Positions 13,601 to 24,092 of a DNA stretch of 64,000 nucleotides are shown here, piece after piece. The stretch lies in NCBI GenBank assembly GCA_903813345.2, contig CAIIXF020000006.1, positions 26,357,936 to 26,421,935 on the forward strand, given 5' to 3'. Within the stretch, counting starts at the first letter, position 1. The number at the start of each line of letters is the position of its first letter. Under the pieces are notes generated by a model that did no database searches, was not told the origin of the DNA, and was given only the letters and a program-made list of their open reading frames with translations. This DNA comes from Owenia fusiformis (Eukaryota > Annelida > Polychaeta > Sabellida > Oweniidae). Made by a program: the position numbers and the translations under genes.

Positions 13601-16600
13601 GGGCATACCCTGGCCTAATGAGGTCATTGATCCTTGACCTTGAGAGGGTATATTTTGGCTTTGTGATGTCATCATTCGTGGCTGTTGTTGCTGTGTACTG
13701 TTTATCTGCTGGTTAAGTGCATCTGGTTGGCCCATCCTTGGCTGTGCCATTCGATGTCCAATCATTTGGCCACCTATCAAAAAAATCATTTTTATTGATG
13801 ATTTAGAATCCATGTATGCTATTTTAACTTGAAAATTTTTTGTTTGTTTGTTTTTTAACCAAAATTTTATGTAAATTATAGACGAGAAAAATATGAATGA
13901 AATACTTCAGAAATACCTAGTTTTCCATATTAATCTGGAATACTGAACAAATAAGCCAAGATATTTCAATTCAAAGAATTTTTTTCACTTTGGAAAGGGG
14001 TAAAACCCTATTACAGTTTTTTAATGTTAAATGATTTTTACAAGAAGCTTCATTTTTTTTTAAAAAAATTGATAAATATTGAGTTACACTTTTGAGTGGT
14101 AGGGAACAAGTGAAAATGTAAATACATAAATGTATTTACTATTGACCAGGTCAATAGATTTCTTACCTGGGTTTAGTTTATTTTGTGTATTTTGCGGTAA
14201 CATTCCTCGAGTCTGGGCAATTTGTCCCAAAGATGGAGCCACTTGTGACTGTGTGACCGCTGGTGTTAACTGGGGTCTTGTTGCCATGGAAGCCTGTGGC
14301 GCTGGATGAGCTCCTGGACGTGATGGCAACTGGTTTATTCCAGTTTGAACAGCTGTTTGGGAACCTAATTTATAGAATCTTTTTGTTAAAACATATTAGA
14401 AGTACAGGATATTCCTATAAATAATGCATCGATGGATACTGATTGGGATTAATATTTAGATATTTACTTTAGTGTCGAGATATTGAAGTTCCAAATGACC
14501 TATTATGAAAGTTAGAATTACAGTTACCATATAACCATAATTACCATATAACAGATAAGTACTGTAATTCCACGAAATATCCCAAATCAAAGGATCAAAA
14601 AGAGTGAACATTTGAAGGATTTTTCCCATGAATCACTTAACTATTTCCAAAGGTTCTATTTTAAAAGTTTTTTTTGATCCACAAACCTGGCAATTGCTGA
14701 GCAGATGGCGCTGTACTGATTGGCACTTTGAAGTCACCACTGACATTCAATGGGCTACCTCTCTTTATGCCCGAACCAGCTTTTGGGCTACTTGCTATGT
14801 TGGGTGCTGTTAATACAAGTACAAGAATGGTAGATTTAATGTGGGAATTTCCAGAATTAAATGACACCTACATCTCATTGGTAGGATATGGGCAGATATA
14901 GGATATCATTTTTATCCTCTCATAGCAATCTCCATTCATTCATTTTTCAAAATGTCACCACCTGCCATTTGTTACAGACATAACAAAAAATCATTTTTAT
15001 TCTCTCTCAACTCACTTGCTCTTCACGCGGGATAAAAATGATGTTACTCAAAAATCATTGGATGTTTTCTATCTTAAAACCAATCTAAAAAAATTAAAAA
15101 TACCCACCAGTTGCGGAACCTGGGCTTTGCTTGGTAGGCAGGTTCAACTGAGGCTTCAAATCCAGACTCATGCTTGACTTTTCAATACTTGGACTGATTG
15201 GCCGCTCTGGAAGTGAATGCATATGTATACACTTGTTAAAAACTTTGAATCTCCTGGATTTTCTGAAAGAGCAGTTACAACACAATGGTGTTTGTAGCAT
15301 CCTTCTCAGCTCAGCAGACATTGTCAAGTGAAAGAGGGCCTTGGCAATGCCTTAAGCCAAGGCCACCATGACATGATCTTTCCATCAATTGTGCAACAGA
15401 TGTCATTGATAATTTAAATGTTCAGAAAATCCCTTCAATTTCCCAAAAATAAAATGATGAATTCCCCAGGAACTCATGAAAAATAAGACAAGGAGGCTAT
15501 TCATGAGAAAAAGTCTTGATTTGAATATTTTCATATTTTGAGAAAACTATTGAACATTGGGTGAATTCTGCTGAAATTTCTCAACATTTTAGAAAAAACT
15601 AATACACGTAATCATGATTCATTTATAACAAAATTGTTATTAGTATTGAATCAAAATTTTCGAAGACTTAAAAATAACAAGCTTGTTCTTTAAAACTGTC
15701 CATTACCTTGTAAGGGGATGTTCCTCAAGAGTACCAAGTGCCTCATGTCAACAGCATAGTTCTTCATTGTAGAAGTTTTAACATCAGGGGAGCCCTACAC
15801 AAGTAGAAGATTTATAAAAGATAATGTAATGAGCGATTTTAGAAAGATATGGAGTTTATCTTCAGAGGGATGACTATCATTTGGTTCCCCTTTAATAAAT
15901 CTTTGTCTTACCTGGTCAAATATCATTTTTAGTGATCCTTTAATAAATCTAGGTCTTGTATGGTTAAATATCATTCGGTGTTCCTTTAATAAATCTAGGT
16001 CTTATCTGGTCAAATATCATTTGATGCCCCTTTAATAAATCTAGGTCTTACCTGGTCAAATATCATTTTTAGTGATCCTTTAATAAATTTAGATCTTACC
16101 TGGTCAAATATCTTTGACAAAATTGGTAGCTTTCTGGGGGATATTACTGACAAAGATACTCCTTTCTGAAAAATAAATAATATAAAATATTGACTTCCTC
16201 AATTTCTAGGATCTTAATTAAGGTCTTCAACAAAGGGAACAAATCCTGTACATCTACTTTTGGAGGTCCTTGTGCTTTTAGCTCTCAGTGTATGTTTATT
16301 TTTGAATGAGAACAGAGAAAATTAGGTGATGGGAGGTAGGGGGCAACCAAGGTGCTTTCAGAATGAAAAAATCAGCCCAATTTGGGATGTAATAGCCCCT
16401 TTGCCATGAGGATTTTTTTAATCAAATTCTCAGTGTACATTATAGTACATGCATAAATACATACAGCATATTATATATGAAAAGTGATAAGAATATTTAA
16501 TAGCTAAATTTCATTGGCCTAGCCTAAATCCAATCAGAATATTACAACGCAATTTTTTCATGAAAGGCCAATGGCCATGAAAATAAAAGGCCACAAGAGC

Positions 16601-18400
16601 TACATCTGAGATTGTAAAATGGCATAAACATAAAGTAATTTATATGGCATACCTCCCCAAGAATTGCAGCCAATCGTTCACAGTAGAATCCAGAATAGTT
16701 TAAACTTTCTTGACTCTGTACATTGTATGGCGGTGAGTTGCAGATCAGTATGCAATGTTTTTGACTAGCAGCACTGAAGGAATAAAACATAAATGAGACA
16801 GGCTACAGGAAAGCGGGTCTCATCACAGATCTTTTCAATATTCTGATTTTTTGTTTATCTCAAAAAGCACAAAGAGACCATTCAAATAATTAATATGCAA
16901 AATGTCACCACCTGCCATTTGCTACAGATGCTGAATGAAGACGGTCAAATGCAGAACACCAACTCCAACTGAAAATTCCTTCTGTTTGATGCAGATGACT
17001 TTCATGGCATGTGACCAAAATTTAACCAATCATAACATAGCAAGCTTGACAATGATATAATAAAGCAGGTTATTACCCAGGATTCCTCAGGGCATCATAA
17101 TCATCAAATGCTTGAACAGCTGTGCTTAGACCCTCAGCTGTGTGACTGCTCCCACTACACCCTCCCCCAATAAATCTAGAACATCAAGAAAAATATATAA
17201 AGCATATTAATTTCACATTCAGGTAGAGCTCACTAAAATATGGTGATTTAATAGTCTTATCACTAAAATAATATAGTAAAATTATATATCCCGAAATCAT
17301 CAGGATTCAAAATTCTAAATAAATTCATAACTTATGGGATTTTCATTATTTTATGAGTGAATAATTAATGTTGGAGATAGCATCACTTTTACGGTCAAAA
17401 ATGTATGGTCCTCATCATAAATCAGAAAAATTGCAATGCAAATTAACAAAACTTTTAATGTAACACTGTTATCTGAGTGAGTGTTTTGAGGGGCCTCGGC
17501 TATGACATTGGCATTTTCCCCAAAATATCCACATTTCTAGTAAATTAAATAAGAAGGCCTGTTTAACAGATGATTGAGTCAAACATTTCCAAGGACATTC
17601 AAAGTGATATCGCTCATTGACATGCTTAACACAAAATGAATCTTACTGAATATTATCAATCCAGTCCAGGACTCTGTGGGTGCTACTGGTGGGCTCCATG
17701 CATGTTGAGGCAGGCTCTGGGGCACAGTCAGATGAGAAATATGTCACCAGGCTGTACAGGGTACAGGTGTACTAAAGAATGATATAAACATACAAGAGTG
17801 TTATCAATTACATATTTTATTTGTCATTCAAAAATTAATTTTTGAGTCAGTAATATGTATAGAAAATACCATTTTCTCTAAATTAAAACACCCAGTCTTA
17901 AGTTTAGTCAAGCCTGCCCACTATATCTTGACGTCAAATCATTTCCTGATTCCATGTGATCATGGAATATGTGTGACTTGCTTTGTAATGTAAGATATTA
18001 CCCATAGGAATATCTACAATGTACTTACATCACAGCCATAGTCTGTCTCATCAGGTGGACCTCCACTAAAGTGTCTGAAGAAAACCAGAAAGAACATGAA
18101 CACTGGCCCTACTTATTACAAAGGTTGCTCATAAGTGGCTTCTTATATTTATTTGTAATGTGCTATACTTCTTATTAAACAAGGGTAATTGAACACTGAT
18201 CCAGGGAAAAAAATTCTCAAAATGTTATTGAAATTATTTGAAAAAAGATGACGATCGTGAAGTTTAGTTTACATCTGTACTTACTCAAGTATGGGTAGAA
18301 TATAAGACTGTTTAAGACTCTCGATATAAGGTCCTAAGTTTGATGTTGCTTCAACAATAAAAACGACATCAGCAGCCTCCATCTGGCTTGCAACCACCAT
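4677..18400 (-). CDS. MED25: Mediator complex subunit 25
   Basis: Nineteen exons, in transcript order: 18400-18285, 18074-18029, 17771-17647, 17175-17077, 16773-16653, 16165-16100, 15794-15707, 15206-15108, 14806-14687, 14364-14167, 13773-12858, 12439-12274, 11833-11669, 9932-9834, 9600-9526, 9321-8998, 8224-8137, 5392-5229, 4847-4677. All junctions are GT-AG and phases agree, giving 3246 nt (about 1081 aa). MED25 is the Mediator subunit that contacts activators. Residues 8-218 form the VWA domain ([47 protein letters not shown]) that tethers it to Mediator. Residues 627-773 form the activator-binding ACID domain ([39 protein letters not shown]). Between them are a 15-residue Gln/Gly repeat and a polyQ run. 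The tail is Gln-rich with a short helix ([19 protein letters not shown]), then [11 protein letters not shown], the position of the vertebrate LxxLL receptor box, and ends FNMDDLYG. A 5' UTR intron probably ends just upstream (cttcag at about 18409). The exon 13 and 16 donors have nearby in-frame alternatives. Confidence 0.93.
6234..6345 (+). repeat. Dispersed repeat family A, copy 2
   Basis: Begins aaaatgtcaccacctaccat, followed by the family's middle block (ccaaccaccaaacagaaaaa) and end (aatatgtcacctccaacat). It sits in MED25 intron 17. Confidence 0.6.
7257..7420 (+). repeat. Minisatellite 'gaggttacagaatgtacatgt', left part
   Basis: About eight units of 18-19 bp (gaggttacagaatgtacatgt and variants with tctatgt) in MED25 intron 17. 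The array stops at the LINE fragment and resumes at about 7965-8042, so the LINE landed inside it. Confidence 0.8.
7421..7962 (+). mobile_element. 5'-truncated non-LTR retrotransposon tail
   Basis: An open stretch from about 7430 to the stop near 7704 encodes the typical C-terminal end of a LINE ORF2: [19 protein letters not shown], then a Cys/His pattern (C-x2-C-x8-H-x4-C) and a basic tail ending EFIHKCNIT. It is followed by about 230 bp of 3' UTR, an AATAAA at about 7927 and an 'aaatct' simple-repeat tail. The reverse transcriptase core is missing, so the copy is dead on arrival. It lies in MED25 intron 17, antisense to MED25, with minisatellite sequence on both sides. Confidence 0.75.
7963..8042 (+). 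repeat. Minisatellite 'gaggttacagaatgtacatgt', right part
   Basis: Four more units of the array at 7257-7420, resuming straight after the LINE tail. Confidence 0.75.
8285..8412 (+). repeat. Dispersed repeat family A, copy 3
   Basis: One of the fuller copies: aaatgtcactgtcccatttg, ccaaccaccatccacaaaaa and gatatgttactacttttgca, then gtgacat. It lies in MED25 intron 16. Confidence 0.6.
10497..10692 (+). repeat. Dispersed repeat family B (GTGGGTGCA element), copy 1
   Basis: The block contains tctcaagtgggtgcaaaatt, a run around tttggtcaaaatatgcat, ttttcaagtgggtgcaaatg and ggtgctgcacccacttgctt, ending at gagatcactg. The same order recurs at 41706-41893 and, inverted, at 50108-50288. It has inverted GTGGGTGCA/TGCACCCAC motifs and is a non-coding interspersed repeat. 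This copy is in MED25 intron 13. Confidence 0.75.
13334..13648 (-). repeat. In-frame 45-bp minisatellite inside MED25 exon 11
   Basis: Six good units and one degenerate unit of 15 residues (consensus [15 protein letters not shown]) lie in the linker between the VWA and ACID domains, at about residues 403-508. The repeats keep the reading frame. A polyQ run follows at about 523-538. I know of no such repeat in vertebrate MED25. Confidence 0.85.
14944..14988 (+). repeat. Dispersed repeat family A, copy 4 (fragment)
   Basis: Only the left end remains: aaaatgtcaccacctgccat, then ttgttacagac. It lies in MED25 intron 8. Confidence 0.5.
15886..16112 (-). repeat. Five tandem copies of the exon 6 donor region of MED25
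   Basis: A unit of about 46-48 bp starting ctttaataaatctaggtctt is repeated five times at about 15890, 15938, 15984, 16030 and 16079. Each contains the reverse complement of the last 13 nt of MED25 exon 6 (GATATTTGACCAG) followed by its 5' splice site. The copy nearest the exon is the one used, with the donor at 16099/16100. Two intron copies keep a GTAAG donor and two have lost it. Confidence 0.85.
16895..16990 (+). repeat. Dispersed repeat family A, copy 5 (partial)
   Basis: The left end aaaatgtcaccacctgccat is followed by ttgctacagatgctgaatg and a diverged middle. It lies in MED25 intron 4. Confidence 0.5.
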
Positions 18401-19264
18401 TGTGATTCTGAAGAATCAGATTTTCTTCTGGAAAATTTTACTCAATAAAATTGTCCTTGGAACTAATTCAAAAACATTTGGTTATCTTGCAGATATAACT
18501 TCATATATCTATTTATCATATCTATTTGTCCCCATTATTTTCATTATTGATCCATTTCAATTGTTCTGACAATTCTTTGTTCATTTGTAAAGAAATGATC
18601 ACCTTGTAGTAGCCTGAAAACAAAGTAAAAAGCATATCAATAAAAGTTTAATTAGACTAGATTTACAAGTAGCAGGCCTATAGTAGATAAGTACAATTAC
18701 TGTGTATTTCACCATGGACATATATGGTATACGTCCATGATTTCACAGCCTGACTGCTTCTCTAGAGTCTAAAAAAAATTAGGCTGAGCTAAAGAACGAG
18801 ACTGTCACTTACCTTCCAGAAGTAAGTAAACATTCAGATGTCACTGCACATAGACTTTAAGGCAACCAGTGAGCACAAGCACAATATCCTAGATATATTA
18901 AATTAGGTATAAATAGACTCGCTCCCTTGTGAGTTCCGGAAGTTTTGATATCTATTGCCATTACTGAACACATGTGAAGTTCAAGTTTTGGTTCGCTTTA
19001 TTTTGAGCATGCATACATTTGTGACTAATAACTTTAAACTATATTTTTACATGTAGATGGTGGTGAGATCTTTGAATGAAGTCTAAAAATAATAATTACA
19101 TTTATTTATTGCAGATACTGTGCTTATGCTTCATGATCATCAAAATAAAGCTGCTAGAGTTATATTCATAAACACAGCCATTGGAACAGATAGTAAACAT
19201 GTTTATCAAAGTAACCCCCCCCCCCCTCCACTCTCTGTGTACTGAGTATTAGATTATATTTTTC
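18401..19264. other. MED25 5' flank
   Basis: Probably contains the MED25 5' UTR exon and promoter. A likely UTR-intron acceptor lies at about 18409, and candidate donors lie further upstream near 18614 and 18815. No TATA box stands out. No other gene is visible. Confidence 0.35.
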
Positions 19265-20295
19265 TTGTTATATACAGTGTTTTGTTTTTTTGTTTTTTTT
19301 CTACTTTATTTATTTCACTTCATTGATTTTACATAATAAACAGTACATATTTACAATACATTGTTTTTACATCAGATTAGATCATATGATCATTTTCTTG
19401 ATTCAATTGAGTAAGTATTAAGCTTAAACAGATTTTAGAGCCCAAGATTTATGATTGTCAGCGCTTTTTTTTAAATTGATGTGATATAATTAAATTAGAA
19501 AAAAAAGAAAAAGTTACTTATCTATTCTTGGAAACAATGTGTCTTTCACACCACCGCCATTTTTTTCTCCATTCACTCATTCATACTACTTTTCATTATT
19601 TTAAGCATATATTATTGTTTATTTAGAACATTCATACCAAAAAAGATAGAAGTGTGTATTATACGTAAAAGCCTTTGTTGTATATTTCTCAACTTGTCAT
19701 GACTTACAGAGTATGTTGCTATTTCTACATGATGTTGAAAAAGTAATTTAAAATCAAAATACAGTAAAACCTGTCTAATCCGAACACCCATGGGACCAGC
19801 CAAAAGCGTTCAAATTGGCAGGTGTTCAAATTTCGAGGATATTGTTGGTCAGGGGGGGGGATTTTCATTGTTCAGTCCACTATATTGAACACTTAATACT
19901 TAGTCAGAAAACAATACATGTTGTTGATGAGTTTATTCTACAATAGGCCTATAGCCTACATGTATATGCTATGTTTTATTTACATTTTGAACAATTTAAT
20001 TATTTTTGGAAAAATAACTCTTTAATTTTGGCAAAAACTTTGTAATACACTGAATAAGTATATGATAGTCTTGTACGAAATCTTATGCTTATTAAATGAC
20101 TTATCTCATATAATGGTTACATAGCACTGCTTTACTTTAGCTTGAAAAAGTCGTTCATTGTTGTTTGTTTCTTGGCACTTTCAGCATTAGCAATATTTGA
20201 GGAGATACCTTCTTCAATTAAAAAGAATTTTTAATGAGTGCTCATTCGAGATGATGCATAATCTTTCAAAATATCAAGTCAATATCTCACAGATT

Positions 20296-21420
20296 CTCAC
20301 CTTTCTCTTAATCCAAATCAAAAACATCCAGGTAATTTCTAATAATGATAAAACAATAATAATCTTGTCTGCAAATGTGTCTGTGTTGTCTCTGTGATTA
20401 TAAACATTTACTGATTGAATCCTAGCTATCATAACAGACCCATGGGATATAAAACAGTTAAGACTTGTTCATAATCCATGGCGTAGAATAATGGAAATAG
20501 CGTCATGAATCATCCCGGGACAATGAATCTTGGATCCTGTACGTCATTAATGGTCGAAAATCAAAATATTGACAAATTTATAACCTAAAAGGCCGAAAGA
20601 TTATGCGGCAAATATTGAAACGGGGGTTGTCAACATATAGTATTAGGTTTGATCTCTTAGAATCCGTTGAATCCTAAGCGATTGGAGTTGTTTAGATCAC
20701 TTAACGAATGATATGAAATGATGAGGATTTGGGTTTTTTCAAAGTCTATAATGGCGGCCAATGGGGGATTTTAGCAAAATATCCCGAAAATTAAATCATT
20801 AAAAGGCCGAAAGATCTGTGGATGGATTTTGCTGTTTTATATATCAAAATGAACACTTCGTTGGGTCTAACAAGGATTCGTTGAATCCTAAGAAAATAAA
20901 TTATTTGCTAAAAAGTTATTAAGATTTTAAATTTTGATGAAGACTGCTCTCCATTGAAATCTTTGGACCATGAAATGTCGATTTACGCGCATGCGTTGTG
21001 ACGTTATTTCCATTATTCTACGCCATGCCAAATCAAAAACATCCATTTAATTTAAAATAAGGATAAACCAATTATCTCCCAGATTCTCACCTTTCTCTTA
21101 ATCCAAATCAAAAACATCCAGGTAATTTCTAATAATGATAAAACAATTATAATCTTGTCTGCAAATGTGTCTGTGTTGTCTCTGTGATTATAAAACATTT
21201 ACTGATTGAATCCCAGCTATCATAACAGACACATGGGATATAAAACAGTTAAGACTTGTTCATAATCCAAATCAAAAAATCCACTTAATTTAAAATAAGG
21301 ATAAACCAATTATCTTCTTGATTCACACCTTTCTCTTAATCCAAACATAAAACATTCAGTTCTTTTCTAATAGGATAAACCAATTAACTCCCGTATTCAT
21401 ACCTTTCCTGTTGTTTTCCA
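20296..21420 (+). repeat. Tandem repeat inside the 2-kb element
   Basis: A unit of about 240 bp (starting ctcacctttctcttaatcca, with caaatgtgtctgtgttgtct inside) occurs at 20296, again at 21086, and in part near 21328 and 21400. The first copy is split by the element at 20477-21027. The second shows the uninterrupted site. Confidence 0.8.
20477..21027. mobile_element. 0.55-kb TIR element, third nesting level
   Basis: The ends are perfect inverted repeats of at least 23 bp (CATGGCGTAGAATAATGGAA on the left and its reverse complement on the right). The tandem neighbour at about 21260 shows the empty site cataatccaaatcaaaa, which limits the target duplication to 1-3 bp. The interior has no convincing reading frame. 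Confidence 0.8.
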
Positions 21421-23283
21421 CAATTAGGGATGTCATTGAGACTTAAATAAGTTAATTAGGACAATATTGGTTCTTTGATTACATTGCATATATAAGATAA
21501 TAAGAACTATAACATTGTCTCAATATGTGGCTATTATTGAAATGTCCAGACATTTGATTTCTGACAAAATGTTCAGATTAGACAGGTCAGTTTTTCAAAT
21601 TTGATTGTTCACTGTTCAGATTAGGAGGTGTTCAGATTTCAAGGTTTTTTTAACATGGGAGTCAATTGGAGGAAAAAATGGGACCGAAAAAAAGTGTTCA
21701 AATTGGAAGGTGTTCGGATTAGCCAGGTGTTCAGATATACAGGTTTTACTGTATGTTGGTTTTGTTTTGTTGAGAAAGCTGGTGTATAAATAAAATTTCA
21801 TTATTAATATTGTTAAATTGTATTCCTTATAGTCATCTTCTTTAGGTTTGTGCCCATATAAAATATCTTTATCTGAGAGTTGAATAATGTATCGAACAAT
21901 GTTGACAATTTGCTGTTTGTTCTACACCCATAGCTTGTATCTTTTCCTGACAAATTAAAATGTTATGAAGAATCTTAAATTGAAATTCAATTAATTTTGT
22001 GTCTTTTGTTATTCTTCTTGGCATCATAAAGTAGTCTTTTATTTCATCATCGTTTTCTATGTATTCTTTTATTTTTTTTAAAGCTGTTGGTGGTTGGAAT
22101 TCTTTTTCATTTAGAATTTTGTATGCTATTTTGCATGTTATTTTGTTTGCCTCAATTGTCTTATCTTGTTGTGTACTTGTAGTATTTGGTTGTCTTAGCA
22201 ATTGTTTCCAGCTTCTCGGGATTGCACTTATAATAGAGTTATACTTTAAGTCTTTTAATACAATGCCATATTTTTGTTGTAATTCTTCTATGTTGTAAAA
22301 AATGCCATTTGCTTTTATAAGATCTCTAATTTTGTTTATACCTTTATTTCTCCATGTTTTTATGAATATTGATTTATTTTCGATTAGAATATTTTTGTTA
22401 TTCCATATATACTCTTCTTCGACCTCACTTTTGCATGTTGGATCTTCACAATTTTTAACTTGTTCCCATCCTTTTAGCATTGTTTTATAAAAAATTGGTA
22501 GACCATTTATATCGATTTTCAATTGTTATATACAGTGTGGGGGGTTCTTCTATCTGTCACAATGCCTGTGTTCATGTTTAAACTTTATTCCTAAAGGTAA
22601 GTTACAGTTTCATTCTTGAGCTAAGTCTTTTTAATTCTAGTGAAGCAGTCAGGCCGCGAAATAAGACAGTAGCTTGAACCTAGGCCTATAGTCTGTTATT
22701 AATCTGTATCATTCATAACAGTTGAGCCTAAAATTAAGAAATCTAAATACTATTTTGCAATAATATATGGACTAGACATCGAATTACATTTGGGCACAGT
22801 AATAATCTGAAATAAATGACGTTCGTGTGCAGTATGAATATGCTTTTTTTCATATAATATTATTGCACAATGGTCGAGTTCTTATTCTTTAGGTTCAACT
22901 GGTTATTAGGTAGGTTACAAAGCATAGACCTGGGAACATGTATAAAAATCAAGTGAGATCAAATAGATTAATTATTGGTGTATTCTACTGTAATTTTTTA
23001 TACTTATTCCCGGGCCTATGTTACAGACCAGAGGGGGAATAACCCCAGAGTTCTTAGTTCATGTTATCGCGGAAAAATGGTTTTGATGGATTCAGAACTT
23101 GCAACAAAGGAAAGAATAGTAAGGAGGTTAAACTCAATAACGAGCCAAGAAAATTCCTAATAGTAAAGAACGCCATTATTGAGTTTAACGAAGATGAACT
23201 AAGCTCTTCGACATTTAAGAAGTTACTTGGCTTTTTTGCAAAAAACCTTCCAAAAGTAAGGGTCGCATGAATTCACATTGTCA

Positions 23284-23461
23284 TACTTACAAATCCACCA
23301 CCTAACTTATGCACCATCGCATTGGTAATATTGTACACGTAACTATTAATAATAACGGTATATTCCCATAGAAAACTGGGATTGCTTTTCAACATTTCAA
23401 ACGAAAATTCTCTGCGGAGCTTTTGTTTTTCTGACGTAATTTCTTCTAAGAAATCGGTCAC
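23284..23461 (-). CDS. Possible unrecognised first exon
   Basis: On the minus strand an ATG at 23461 opens about 59 codons (MTDFLEEITSEKQKLRREFS ... MVHKLGGGF) that run into a good donor, GGATTT|GTAAGTATG. The composition looks protein-like, with an acidic-basic start and then a hydrophobic SFLWEYTVIINSY stretch. I do not recognise the family and found no downstream exon, so it may be chance or a fragment. An E-box-like CACGTG lies at the start codon. Confidence 0.2.
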
Positions 23462-23488
23462 GTGACACGGTTCAGTTTATCTTATTTC

Positions 23489-23663
23489 TAAGGGGTGTCA
23501 TCTATCTAGAATATTTATTTTCATCTTGTCCAGTCCTATATACAACCTGCCCTTATCTTTTTTCGCTCGTAAAACAGCGTAGTAATGTTGAAACTATGAA
23601 ATAGATTCTCTTGAGAGTGGCGACGTGTCTTCATCTTTTCCATCTTGCATTTGACACCCCTTG
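23489..23663. mobile_element. Possible short TIR element
   Basis: AAGGGGTGTCATC on the left pairs with GCATTTGACACCCCTT on the right, about 11-12 bp of inverted repeat around 150 bp of non-coding DNA. Confidence 0.3.
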
Positions 23664-24006
23664 TTTTGGGCGAGTCCAAGTAAACCGCACATCCAGGTGA
23701 TCAGAAAACGGACATTTTTAAAAAAAATCGAGCGGCAACAAAAATACTTCTGCTCAAACTGAGTTTATGACAAAATTTATGAAAGAATCAATAGAAAGTG
23801 GTATACATTAGGCGGATTCCAAAAATTAAACGTGGCGCCAATTTGATACTGCAGAATGCTTTCTGTGATTCAAAATCACAAAAAAATCGAGTAACTTTTT
23901 AAATGTCAAATAGCTTACTAACTACATAGTCTCTAGATATGTATCCCTAAAATTTGTATATTTTACATTTTGTATACTCTCATCATGGGCTTCTTATTGA
24001 AAGCCC

Positions 24007-24092
24007 ATGCTCTCATCCATAGGCAAAAGGTAAAGTAATAGTAAGCCGTATATAGAAGAGATTACTTTACCCTTGGCCTATGCTCTCATCCA
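24007..24092. repeat. 60-bp inverted repeat flanked by 13-bp direct repeats
   Basis: ATGCTCTCATCCA occurs at 24007-24019 and 24080-24092. Between them is a hairpin with arms TAGGCAAAAGGTAAAGTAAT and, inverted, TAGGCCAAGGGTAAAGTAAT. This looks like a tiny mobile-element insertion. A second hairpin (atgggcttcttattgaaagc, then ccat) lies just before it and resembles one at about 5848. Confidence 0.55.

Larger units (their letters stand above)
19762..21751. mobile_element. TA-flanked TIR element (pogo-like ends) nested in the LINE
   Basis: The left end is CAGTAAAACCTGTCTAATCC and the right end is its inverted counterpart (ACAGGTTTTACTG), each bordered by TA (19760-61 and 21752-53). Several GAACACC/GGTGTTC motifs recur near both ends. 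No transposase frame is visible, so it is a non-autonomous element of about 1990 bp. Joining the flanks at one TA restores the LINE frame, so the borders are precise. Confidence 0.85.
19265..22538 (-). mobile_element. 5'-truncated L1-like LINE with 16-bp target duplication
   Basis: The identical 16-mer TTGTTATATACAGTGT occurs at 19265-19280 and 22523-22538. Between them, on the minus strand, is the C-terminal part of an L1/Tx1-like ORF2, starting exactly at 22522 (KIDINGLPIFYKTMLKGWEQ) and running on with YIWNNKNILIENKSIFIKTW and FKILHNILICQEKIQ. It ends in a T-rich block (the poly-A tail, inverted) next to 19280. A frameshift or deletion near 21870-21900 removed the Cys/His motif. The open frame then resumes (DKDILYGHKPKEDDYKEYNL) up to a 2.0-kb element at 19762-21751, and continues beyond it in the same frame (FDFKLLFQHHVEIA). 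The LINE itself is about 1.25 kb and cannot be functional. Confidence 0.88.

Noticed and set aside
23061-23270. A 69-codon plus-strand frame (KVKLNNEPRKFLIVKNAIIE-like)
   Set aside because: It looks somewhat protein-like but has no family, no splice partner and no promoter evidence. Too weak to call.
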